Origin: Paludibacteraceae bacterium
GTDB taxonomy: Bacteria > Bacteroidota > Bacteroidia > Bacteroidales > Paludibacteraceae
DNA: 41,592 bases
Direction of reading: 5' to 3'
NCBI GenBank assembly: GCA_017546705.1
Contig: JAFYSB010000034.1
Coordinates: 1-41,592, forward strand
The position numbers and the translations under genes were made by a program. Below are positions 25,560-33,734 of this stretch, in pieces (positions within the stretch are counted from its first letter, which is position 1; each line of letters begins with the position of its first letter). The notes under the pieces are model-generated. The model searched no databases, was not told the DNA's origin, and was given only the letters and a program-made list of their open reading frames with translations.

Positions 25560-28016
25560 TTACTTAACCTCTGCACCAAGAGCATTGTATTTAACACCGT
25601 TCTTCTCGATGATGAGTTGACCGTTCTTAATAGTCTTCTTAGCCTCAACCTGAACAGCCTCAACATCCTCTACCGCAGCTGGTGTTGCATTGGTCTTCAA
25701 GGTATAAGAAGCATAACCATTGTTATTAGCATAGATATAAAGAACAGCTGTATTATCATCAATTACATCCACAGAAGGAACAGCAGTACGGCAACCATTA
25801 GTAGCAGAACCAAGACCGTTGTGTGGGAAGTACCAGAGTGGCTCCATACCCTCAAATGCGCGTTCTTCATCAGCAAATTTGAAGAGAGCAAAAGCAGAAG
25901 TTGGAGAACCAGCGGTATTGGTGGCTGCCATCAAGAGGAAATAATCCTCACCTACTTGGAACTCAACAAGACCGTTGTGACCCTCATTCATCGTTGTAGT
26001 TTCACCTTCATTATTAGTAACAACTTTACCAGTAGGAACATTGATAAAGTCATCAAGAAGCATAGCACCTTGGTCTGGATCACCGTAGAACAACATTGGC
26101 AATGTATTGAAGCCGTCAACATAGAAGAGTGAACCCTCCTCGTCTTGTGGGAAGATTTGAGGAGCAGTATAGAAGCCTGCAGCATTGATATAGAGTGATT
26201 GATCAACAGCTGGATCAAGTTTGATATTGATTTGCTCGCCTTCACCAGCAACACCGTCAGTAATCAACCAACGATATACGTTCCAAGAACCTTGAAGCGC
26301 GTCTGCTGCCATAATAACACCATTCTTTGTCACATCACCCGCGACACCAAATGCATCAAAACGAAGTGTAACCTCACCAAGACCTGGATTATCCAACATA
26401 TAATCCTCAATAAGTTTGGTGCACTCACCAGTTTCAATATCTACAACATAGATAAAGAATGGTTGATTGCTACTTGTTTGGCAAGCACCAATCAAGAAGT
26501 TTCCAGCATTATCAATCTTAATATCGTTGTATGGATATTGAACAGCTACAGACCACGTAGTATCGCCAGTTTCTTCATTTACAGAAGGAGTTTCGAACAA
26601 GTGCTCACCTTTAAGTACAATAGGATCAAGCATATCACCAGTCATACCATCAACGCGAACGATAGATGCAATCTCACGATTGATGAAGTACATGATACCA
26701 TCTTTAGCGACCATACCACGAACGTAATCTGTACCACCAGGTTTATTAGCAGCATAGTTATCCTCAATGTTAGAAATCACCCAATTGTTCTCCAAAGAGT
26801 ATGTACCTTTCACTGGGAAGGTATAGTTCTCTTTCTTACCTGCGATAGGACGAACGATGTTCTTAGCGTCACCAACAAATTGGAAGCCATTGTACCAAGC
26901 AGCAACAGCAGTAACAGTAACTTTGCAACCTACTGGGTAAGCAGTTGGGTCAAGAACCATCTTGTAGCATTTAGCTTTGTTACCACTAGCGTCTTGAACG
27001 GTTGGGTTGTTATAAGAATCGTATTCAGCGATTGTAACACCAGCGATTGTAACATTAGTACCAAAATATTTGTGCTCAACAGAATCAGCTACAAGAGCAG
27101 CCAAAGTCTCGAAAGAAGTTGCAGGGAACACTTCAGCAGCCTCAGTTGCGTTAATAACAGCATTTTTCACCTCAGGAGCACCACCGTAGATGGTCTTTAC
27201 ACCTTTAGCCACGATCTTATCACCTACTTTGCAGGTTGGATCCTCTGATGTGTAAACGAGGATACCACCAGTAGCATCTTGGATATAAAGGTTTCTGCCT
27301 TGGATATGGTTAACCACACCACTTACATTGGTTACTACGTCGTCAGCTAATGCTTTTACCTCAGCGATAGTTGGGATATACTCTACCCATTTTGCGTAAA
27401 GAGTACCAGTAGTATTAGCATCGATTTTGGTCACTTTCTCACCTGAAAAGTCAGCTGCAGCATACCATCCGTCAAAAGTAGCACCCTCTTTGTAAGGAGT
27501 GTTAAGCACGAACTCAGCTGTTGGCTCAGTTGGGTTAGCCAAACCGTGTTTCCAAGCAGGCATAAAAGCCTCTGGCAAACCAGCAGAAGCAAAGTTTGCA
27601 GAAACAGGCCAACTTGCACGATGTCCACATGCAAAAAATGCTGCTACAGCATAACGCCATGCGGATCCTGCACCAGTTGCATCCAATTGTGTAGCACCAT
27701 CCGCAACTTGTGCTACGTGTACTCCAATAATATAATCCTTCAACCAGCCCCATTTCTCAGCATTCTCAAATGCCTTTTCTGGATTGTTAAGGAAAGAACA
27801 GATGTTTGGAGCACCAAGAGGATCAGATTGTTGCATGTAGTACTCCAAAGTGTTGAAACCAGTAGCACCTGATTCAGTCATAAAAGACTCAAACATTTCG
27901 CCTTTTCCAGTCCAACCATAATCATTGGTCACACCACCGTTCAACTCATAAGTAACGGCAGCAAAAGAAGTCACAGCTGCAAAAAGAGCTGCGCAAAAGA
28001 TTGAAAATCTTTTCAT
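25560..28016 (-). CDS. Large secreted protein: interrupted InlB repeat, two OB-folds, DUF4623-like propeller
   Basis: An 818-residue protein. Signal peptide at 1-19. Residues 21-32 (VTYELNGGVTND) and 168-210 (FVLNTPYKEGATFDGWY to TLYAKW) look like the two halves of one InlB B-repeat, separated by an inserted domain of about 135 residues rich in Trp and Phe. Two OB-fold-like segments follow (about 213-293, NLYIQDATGGILVYTSED; and 312-390). Residues about 400-770 resemble DUF4623, probably a beta propeller (VRGMVAKDGIMYFINRE, NDIKIDNAGNFLIGACQ). It ends in the shared short tail TIKNGQLIIEKNGVKYNALG. No catalytic motif is recognised; a surface binding or scaffold role is inference. It lies behind a structured leader with no consensus promoter and before a terminator. 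Confidence 0.8.
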   Translation of the reverse strand: MKRFSIFCAALFAAVTSFAAVTYELNGGVTNDYGWTGKGEMFESFMTESGATGFNTLEYYMQQSDPLGAPNICSFLNNPEKAFENAEKWGWLKDYIIGVHVAQVADGATQLDATGAGSAWRYAVAAFFACGHRASWPVSANFASAGLPEAFMPAWKHGLANPTEPTAEFVLNTPYKEGATFDGWYAAADFSGEKVTKIDANTTGTLYAKWVEYIPTIAEVKALADDVVTNVSGVVNHIQGRNLYIQDATGGILVYTSEDPTCKVGDKIVAKGVKTIYGGAPEVKNAVINATEAAEVFPATSFETLAALVADSVEHKYFGTNVTIAGVTIAEYDSYNNPTVQDASGNKAKCYKMVLDPTAYPVGCKVTVTAVAAWYNGFQFVGDAKNIVRPIAGKKENYTFPVKGTYSLENNWVISNIEDNYAANKPGGTDYVRGMVAKDGIMYFINREIASIVRVDGMTGDMLDPIVLKGEHLFETPSVNEETGDTTWSVAVQYPYNDIKIDNAGNFLIGACQTSSNQPFFIYVVDIETGECTKLIEDYMLDNPGLGEVTLRFDAFGVAGDVTKNGVIMAADALQGSWNVYRWLITDGVAGEGEQINIKLDPAVDQSLYINAAGFYTAPQIFPQDEEGSLFYVDGFNTLPMLFYGDPDQGAMLLDDFINVPTGKVVTNNEGETTTMNEGHNGLVEFQVGEDYFLLMAATNTAGSPTSAFALFKFADEERAFEGMEPLWYFPHNGLGSATNGCRTAVPSVDVIDDNTAVLYIYANNNGYASYTLKTNATPAAVEDVEAVQVEAKKTIKNGQLIIEKNGVKYNALGAEVK

Positions 28017-28060
28017 AAATTTTGTTGTTTTTTTGGTTAATAAATTGCTTCCTCATCCGT

Positions 28061-28081
28061 GTGGACACGTCCACGGTGGAC
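28061..28081. promoter_or_regulatory. Three-arm overlapping palindrome in the leader of the DUF4623-like gene
   Basis: GTGGAC (28061-28066), GTCCAC (28069-28074) and GTGGAC (28076-28081). The middle arm can pair with either neighbour, giving two mutually exclusive stems about 45 bases before the ATG at 28016. It could be an RNA switch-like element or a protein binding site. Function is unknown. Confidence 0.5.
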
Positions 28082-28112
28082 CTTGGTTGCGTTAAGTAAA
28101 AATTGTTATTTA

Positions 28113-28184
28113 TAGACCGTTTCACTGTCAGACCGCCTTCGGCTGTCGGACCACTTTGTTGTTAGACCGCCGCCATGCGGCTGT
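28113..28184. repeat. Four degenerate 16-22 base repeats with internal hairpins
   Basis: Units at 28113-28128, 28129-28146, 28147-28162 and 28163-28184 each begin NNGACCR and end TGT. Units two and four contain short internal stems (GCC-TTC-GGC; GCCGC-CAT-GCGGC). Together with the 11-mer array they fill the 263-base gap before the DUF4623-like gene. Confidence 0.65.
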
Positions 28185-28223
28185 TTGAGTTCTTAGTGAT
28201 ACAGCAACCTTGGTTATCTGTCA

Positions 28224-28289
28224 TGAATAGTATATCTATTGTCCGTCTATTGTGCGTGAATAGTGCGTGAATAGTGCGTCTATTGTGCG
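28224..28289. repeat. Array of six 11-base units
   Basis: TGAATAGTATA, TCTATTGTCCG, TCTATTGTGCG, TGAATAGTGCG, TGAATAGTGCG, TCTATTGTGCG in tandem. The two unit types carry complementary CTATT and AATAG cores. The last unit overlaps the stop codon of the upstream GHL10 gene and encodes its final residues. Confidence 0.9.
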
Positions 28290-30826
28290 TAACCTCCAAG
28301 GAGATTGTAGCGTTTGCCATTACGCAGGATATACACATTGCCATTCTCTAGGATTTTGACAGGTGTAGTATCCATATATATATCCTCAAGACCTGTTTGA
28401 TCATCCAAACCATTCACACCACCATCTACACCCATATTGACAACTACCACTTCAGAAGGATCGGTATATCCCCCCTCTGCTAGTGCTGATACACGAATAT
28501 ACCAAGTACCAGCATTGAGAGTTGTGGTAGTAGAGTATGCTTCAGGATCTTCAAGACGAATCTTAGTGGTGGAACGAGGAGGGAAAGTAGTCTTTTGGCT
28601 CAATTCCACTTGGAATCCCGAAGATGCTTGTTGCTTCCAAACCACTTTGATATCATTCCCTGCAATATTTATGCCATTGGTAGGCCAAACGATAACAGGA
28701 ACAGGAACATATTGTGCTTTTGTACGAAATTTCACGTCAGTACTTATTACCTCTCTACCATTAAACAAGGCTTTTGCTCGTACATAATAGTCACGCGAAG
28801 CCAAAAGATCGAATGGCAAAGTATAACGTGGCGTAGCAGATGTACCTACATGCAACAAGGATGCTTCATCAAATTTGGAATCAGACGCAAGTTCAAATGT
28901 ATATTGTACATTGGAATAATTAACGCTATCACAAATAAAAGTAGGAGTTACAAAGTCGCAAGTATCGCCTTCTGCAGGAGACTGCATACGGAAATAAGAG
29001 CCATCAAAACTAAGCACTTTGGTAAAGGAATCTTCCTTGTTGATGCTACGTGTACGCACGCGCCAATAGTACGTGGCATCAGATTTAAGCCAGTAAATCT
29101 TACCGAGGTAGAAGGTTGTATCCGCCACCTCATACTCGTAGTCAATCTCCGAAAAATCAGCAGACTTTGAGAGCTGGAAAAAATAAGAGTCAGCTTCCTT
29201 GACAGTATTCCATGTCATATAGCAAGGCATGAGGGCTGGAGTATTATCAGCAGGATAAACGACATTAGCCACAGGCGACTTGCCCCAAGAAGTATTGTCC
29301 ATCGTACGCGCAGGATGCTCGTTACCAAAGCGGTCAAGTACCGCTACTGCATACACAGAAGGAGTTGAAGCATCCAAAGCAAACTTGTTGTTTACATTAA
29401 ACTCGTTGGTATAAGTAGTACCCAAAAGGTATTTGCTTGAGTGAGCTACACCTAGTTTACCGACTTCAGATGTAGGAATTTGGTATACTACGTAGCGAAG
29501 ATTTTCTTTAGGTGCTTTCCAAGTGAGTTTATCGCCCGACTTGGTGATATTGCTCACATAGAGGCACTCGTTTGTAGATAGCCAAGACATATGCGGAACC
29601 ACAGCCGCGTTGGTATTCACATCATTTCCAATATAGTTGAAATAATCTTTAGTGGTCATACCCGTACTGAAACCATACCAGCAACTGCCTGGTGCATCCA
29701 TGCGGTCGTAAAGACGGTTGAGTTCAATTTGTGCCCCAATCTCATCTTTGTGGAACTGTCCGCTAGACAACGACACATTGTCCGACACCATGGAACTTAA
29801 ACTATGGCTAACATACATATGGCGATTGAAATGGCAAGCCATATCTGACCACCATTTGCAAATCACGTCGTAGTTAGTCCAAGAGTCTATAGTCCAATAG
29901 ATTTGAGGAGCCATATAATCAATAGTCTTCTCATTGTACCAAGCAAGAGGATCTGCATAAATTTGATTATACTGCCAATCGGAAGAAGGTGTAGGACAAG
30001 GTTCTACTCCGTAAACAGGGGCAGAAGTATTCGCCTTACCTGCAACACCAGCAGGACCTATACCAAATTTCACCCATGGCTTAACCGCTTTTATGGTATC
30101 ATTGACCATGCGTACCATAAGGTTGTTTTGTGCGCGGCGCCAATCTGCACGTGACATGACGTTAGCTGCGGTATCTTTGTACGCATTATATTGTGCATCA
30201 TCGTACGAGTTTTGATAACCAGACTGATGGAAATAGTCGTCAAAAATAACACCATCCACATCATAGTTCTCCAAGATATCTCCAACTACATTGCAAATCT
30301 GCTGACGAACTTCTGGCAATGAAGGATTAAGAATAGTAATACCACCACAATTGACAAGCCAATCAGGATGCGTATTATGATAATCCAGCGGATGCTCCGT
30401 ACCATATGTAGCCTCTGAAGAGGCATAACGGTAAGGATTGAGCCACACGTGTACCTCAATGCCACGCGCGTGAGCAGAGTCAATCACGAGTTGAAGCGGA
30501 TCGTAAGTAGGTTCACCACCACGTGTACCAGTTAGATACTGGCTCCATGGTTCATACTTCGATTTATACATGGCATCCGCAAAGCCACGCACTTGGAAGA
30601 AAACAGCATTAAGGTTTGCTCTCTCATGCAATTTGAGGAGCGAAATCATGTAGTCCTGCTGCTTTTGTTGCCCAGCAGCAGTAGCTTGACTATGCGGATT
30701 GGGCCAGTCAATTGCCCATACCGTAGTTAACCATGAAGCACGAAACTCGCGCTTAGGCTGTGCATGGAGCGCAAGCACCATGCACAAGCCCAAAGCAAGA
30801 AATGATATTTTTTGAATGAATTTCAT
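28280..30826 (-). CDS. GHL10-family glycoside hydrolase (first copy, 848 aa)
   Basis: A secreted enzyme with signal peptide 1-22 (ending ALHAQ). The GHL10 domain spans about 25-400: REFRASWLTTVWAIDWPNP, TGTRGGEPTYDPL, VHVWLNPYRY and the acidic loop DGVIFDDYF at 191-199. Relatives such as DigH of E. coli cleave peptidoglycan glycan strands lacking stem peptides. Residues about 420-780 hold fibronectin III-like modules (SYFFQLSKSADF, YYWRVRTRS, WYIRVSALAEGG). It ends in the short shared tail ILENGNVYILRNGKRYNLLG, whose last codons lie in an 11-mer array. Its ATG shares one base with the stop of the preceding lipoprotein gene, so the two are translationally coupled within the SusC/D operon. Confidence 0.9.
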   Translation of the reverse strand: MKFIQKISFLALGLCMVLALHAQPKREFRASWLTTVWAIDWPNPHSQATAAGQQKQQDYMISLLKLHERANLNAVFFQVRGFADAMYKSKYEPWSQYLTGTRGGEPTYDPLQLVIDSAHARGIEVHVWLNPYRYASSEATYGTEHPLDYHNTHPDWLVNCGGITILNPSLPEVRQQICNVVGDILENYDVDGVIFDDYFHQSGYQNSYDDAQYNAYKDTAANVMSRADWRRAQNNLMVRMVNDTIKAVKPWVKFGIGPAGVAGKANTSAPVYGVEPCPTPSSDWQYNQIYADPLAWYNEKTIDYMAPQIYWTIDSWTNYDVICKWWSDMACHFNRHMYVSHSLSSMVSDNVSLSSGQFHKDEIGAQIELNRLYDRMDAPGSCWYGFSTGMTTKDYFNYIGNDVNTNAAVVPHMSWLSTNECLYVSNITKSGDKLTWKAPKENLRYVVYQIPTSEVGKLGVAHSSKYLLGTTYTNEFNVNNKFALDASTPSVYAVAVLDRFGNEHPARTMDNTSWGKSPVANVVYPADNTPALMPCYMTWNTVKEADSYFFQLSKSADFSEIDYEYEVADTTFYLGKIYWLKSDATYYWRVRTRSINKEDSFTKVLSFDGSYFRMQSPAEGDTCDFVTPTFICDSVNYSNVQYTFELASDSKFDEASLLHVGTSATPRYTLPFDLLASRDYYVRAKALFNGREVISTDVKFRTKAQYVPVPVIVWPTNGINIAGNDIKVVWKQQASSGFQVELSQKTTFPPRSTTKIRLEDPEAYSTTTTLNAGTWYIRVSALAEGGYTDPSEVVVVNMGVDGGVNGLDDQTGLEDIYMDTTPVKILENGNVYILRNGKRYNLLGGYAQ

Positions 30827-32565
30827 TAGAACAATTTAGAAGGAGTATTATTTACAGCTACACCGTATGCTGCAACGCCATCAATAAGGCAAGAAACTTC
30901 ACCCGAAACGAGGTTGTAGCAATAGATACCCGTATTAGGACGATCGGAAGTATTAGAACCGTTGTTGCGATAAGCAAAATAAACGCACTCGTTTACATCG
31001 TCGTAAGCCATTTGAGTAATACCGACAGACTCTACACCTGTACCCTCTATAGCAGGTAGGTTGTTATCCAAGTTGCTCTCGAAATTCTTGTCTTCAAACG
31101 TAATTGCTTTCTTCTTGACGTCACCACCAGACTGCATGGCTTTCCATTCCGCATAAGTACATACACTCACACAGTTAGCAGTCAATTCCATAGCGCAGAA
31201 TACTACTTTATCATGCTTAGGAGAATAATGGAACGAACCAATCTTAATCGCATCGCAGATTTTACCCTCCTCTGGAAGCAAATCCTTGTTACCAGCAGTA
31301 ACTGGATCTTTCAAAATATCATCATCCATGAAGCAGAAGGTAGAAGTAGCAGTGTGGCAAGTAGACCAGTGCCATACGCCATTGATCTTAGCAAAGTTAC
31401 GGCTAACCGCACCATATGCAAGACCATTACCATAGTATTGGAGATGGTTGTGGCGCACGAAATAAGGATACTCGTTAATGTTATACATCTTATCGCGATC
31501 GGTGAGTTTCACCTTCATGATACCAGTGTTACGGTTAGCATAGTAGAGATAGTCGCCATCAATATATCCATAGAATGGGTCATCAAATGCAGCTTGACCA
31601 GCATTGGAAATCATAGTTTCTACTTTCTTACCATCCTTAGATACCACAGAGATTTTACCATCACCTAATACACCTAGTTCATCATTTACATAATAGAATT
31701 GCTTACCCGCATCCAACACATAGAGCGAAGAATCCTTGAAAAGGATATTGAATGGGTGTTGACCAGAAGACACTCCTAAGTCGAATGGATAAATCTTCAT
31801 GCCTTCAAGTTCCTCTTGTGTCTTATTCGCTAATTTTAATGCCATGATACGTCCACCTTGCACCGCATAGTAGAGAGTAGGTACGGGTTCATTGTAACCC
31901 ACTTGTACATTCAAAGTAGTAGTTTCTAGTTCCTCCTCACCTAACTTCACATTCAGCACTACTTGTTGTGAGCCCACATGCGAGAATTTTACTGGTGCTG
32001 GCAAATCCTCTATACCTTGACCTACGTAGGTAGGATAGTCATCATCATCTGCACTTTTGGTGTCTTCTGGGAAACTCCAAGAGAAAGTAGCAGGCTTGTT
32101 TTGGGGGTTAGGGAGTTCCACATCAAACGTAACCAAAGAAGAGCGCACTTCGCAAATAGGATCTGTAACTTTGATAGTTACAATAGGTTTAATAGGCGCA
32201 ATCATAACAACTTGCTCTTTGCTATAATCACCTATGGTCAGTTTTACCTTGTAGGTACCAGCCTTAGTATAATAACATTGGATAGTATCTTGTCCTTGCT
32301 CTGCAGGATTTACAAGTTTTGAGTTTTCACCAAAATCCCAGTGAATTTCGCCCTTAGTGGTTGCAGGTGATGTATTCACAAAAGTAATATATGAATCCAC
32401 ATAGTAATCCAAATAGTACTTCGGCTCTGCGTCTTGATCGATGTAATAATCAAAAGAAACCGCATCTCTTGGAAGCACTTCTTCCTCTGGTACATTGTCT
32501 ATACAAGATACCGCACAGATAGGCAATAGTGCGATCAATAGGGTTTTAAAAATATTTGTTTTCAT
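30826..32565 (-). CDS. PKD-domain surface lipoprotein with propeller-like C-terminus
   Basis: A 579-residue lipoprotein. Signal peptide and lipobox AVSC with Cys21, followed by acidic residues (IDNVPEEE) of the kind that direct Bacteroidota lipoproteins to the cell surface. Two PKD-like Ig folds at about 55-108 (GEIHWDFGENS, AGTYKVKLTIG) and 110-205 (ATFSWSFPEDT, GSQQVVLNV). Residues about 210-579 contain repeated YYAVQGGRIMAL, SLYVLDAGKQFYYV, YLYYANRNTGIMKV and CVYFAYRNNG segments typical of a beta propeller. Position between the SusD-side lipoprotein and a glycosidase suggests a surface glycan-binding protein. No catalytic motif is recognised. Confidence 0.85.
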   Translation of the reverse strand: MKTNIFKTLLIALLPICAVSCIDNVPEEEVLPRDAVSFDYYIDQDAEPKYYLDYYVDSYITFVNTSPATTKGEIHWDFGENSKLVNPAEQGQDTIQCYYTKAGTYKVKLTIGDYSKEQVVMIAPIKPIVTIKVTDPICEVRSSLVTFDVELPNPQNKPATFSWSFPEDTKSADDDDYPTYVGQGIEDLPAPVKFSHVGSQQVVLNVKLGEEELETTTLNVQVGYNEPVPTLYYAVQGGRIMALKLANKTQEELEGMKIYPFDLGVSSGQHPFNILFKDSSLYVLDAGKQFYYVNDELGVLGDGKISVVSKDGKKVETMISNAGQAAFDDPFYGYIDGDYLYYANRNTGIMKVKLTDRDKMYNINEYPYFVRHNHLQYYGNGLAYGAVSRNFAKINGVWHWSTCHTATSTFCFMDDDILKDPVTAGNKDLLPEEGKICDAIKIGSFHYSPKHDKVVFCAMELTANCVSVCTYAEWKAMQSGGDVKKKAITFEDKNFESNLDNNLPAIEGTGVESVGITQMAYDDVNECVYFAYRNNGSNTSDRPNTGIYCYNLVSGEVSCLIDGVAAYGVAVNNTPSKLF

Positions 32566-32592
32566 ATCATTGATATATTTGTCTTGTTCGTA

Positions 32593-33702
32593 TTAGTTAA
32601 TCGCAACTTGTTTCGCATCTGTTTTACTATAGGTACCTCCTGTGTATGCACCGGCCTGATGCTTATTAGGATCAAAGCCTTTCTTATCATAGACGCGTAA
32701 TTCTGCATTGATATAGTACTCACGCTTGTATTCAATAGCAAAGCCCTCAGTACCTTCAATCAAATCGTAGAATGAGACATGATTTTCCCAAACACTATCC
32801 AATGCATGTTTAATCTGTGGATATACATAAGTAGCACTTTCAAACCATGGTTTGATAATGTAGGTAGTATCGTAGAATGTAGAATCTATAAAGATTGGTT
32901 TTCTATTGGTACCAATATTTACTTTCTTAGTTGTTGAATCTATTTGTACACCGATAGTATCAAAATTCTCTTTGCTCCAAATGGTATCATTTTGTTTGAA
33001 TCCCTTATTCCAAGAAGCAGTATTAGCATTATATGTAGAATCAGTAAGCCAGTCAACATAACGCATCTTATCTCCATTAGGTGTAACGAAAGTATCAGTT
33101 AAGAGTCCAAGGCCTTGAAGAACATTCATGTATGCACCATAGTGACGCTCATCTTCAGAAGGATTCATCTTTGCAGTCAAACCTTGTTTAAATTCAGCAG
33201 CAAAGTTCTCTCCAAAATATGCATGCAAGTTCTTTGTAAAAGCATTGGTATCCTTAGGTTGTACCCAAGTGACAGGTGCTAATGTATAACTTACAGGGAA
33301 TTTATCAGTGAGGACATACGCACGAAGTGCATCATCCCACAAATCTTCTGAATGAGGATATGACTGAATGGTTTGCAACATACGCTTTTGCGCAGTAGCA
33401 TTGCTAGTATAACTATACGAGAACGCCTTGATAAGCGATGCCGATACCATTTTATCTTCTTTCTCAAACAATTCGTACCAAACCTCAGAGTGGTCAATGA
33501 AGTTATCACTAACAGTAGAGTAATACTGAGCCGTAAACTCCATAGCGTCACCCGACTTAATCATGCTACTTGCGATATCCCATTTTGCTTCTGGTCCAAC
33601 CGCACCCGTAATTGTCTCCTCATCGAATAGGTCATGTTTTTCACATGCTACGGCGGTCATAAGTAAAAGACCAAGTGCTAGTGTTTTGAATATTGTTTTC
33701 AT
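32593..33702 (-). CDS. Lipoprotein of unknown family in the SusC/D operon
   Basis: A 369-residue lipoprotein from the ATG at 33702 (MKTIFKTLALGLLLMTAVACEK). The open frame extends to 33744 and into the SusD-like gene, but only the inner start gives a proper signal peptide, with lipobox AVAC and Cys20. Residues after the cysteine are acidic (EKHDLFDEE), as in surface-exported lipoproteins. The rest is Tyr/Trp/Thr-rich with no motif I recognise; DSTTKKVNIGTNRKP and repeated IDSTFYDTTYI suggest beta structure. In PULs this position often holds SusE/SusF-like glycan-binding proteins, so that is the working guess from context only. Confidence 0.8.
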   Translation of the reverse strand: MKTIFKTLALGLLLMTAVACEKHDLFDEETITGAVGPEAKWDIASSMIKSGDAMEFTAQYYSTVSDNFIDHSEVWYELFEKEDKMVSASLIKAFSYSYTSNATAQKRMLQTIQSYPHSEDLWDDALRAYVLTDKFPVSYTLAPVTWVQPKDTNAFTKNLHAYFGENFAAEFKQGLTAKMNPSEDERHYGAYMNVLQGLGLLTDTFVTPNGDKMRYVDWLTDSTYNANTASWNKGFKQNDTIWSKENFDTIGVQIDSTTKKVNIGTNRKPIFIDSTFYDTTYIIKPWFESATYVYPQIKHALDSVWENHVSFYDLIEGTEGFAIEYKREYYINAELRVYDKKGFDPNKHQAGAYTGGTYSKTDAKQVAIN

Positions 33703-33734
33703 ATTATCCTTATTTATAATCACATTAATCATAA

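Noticed and set aside
26199..27248. A 349-codon open frame on the + strand
   Set aside because: Antisense to the DUF4623-like gene; composition (Asn, Ile, Ser, Thr-rich) is that of a reversed coding strand and no domain is visible.
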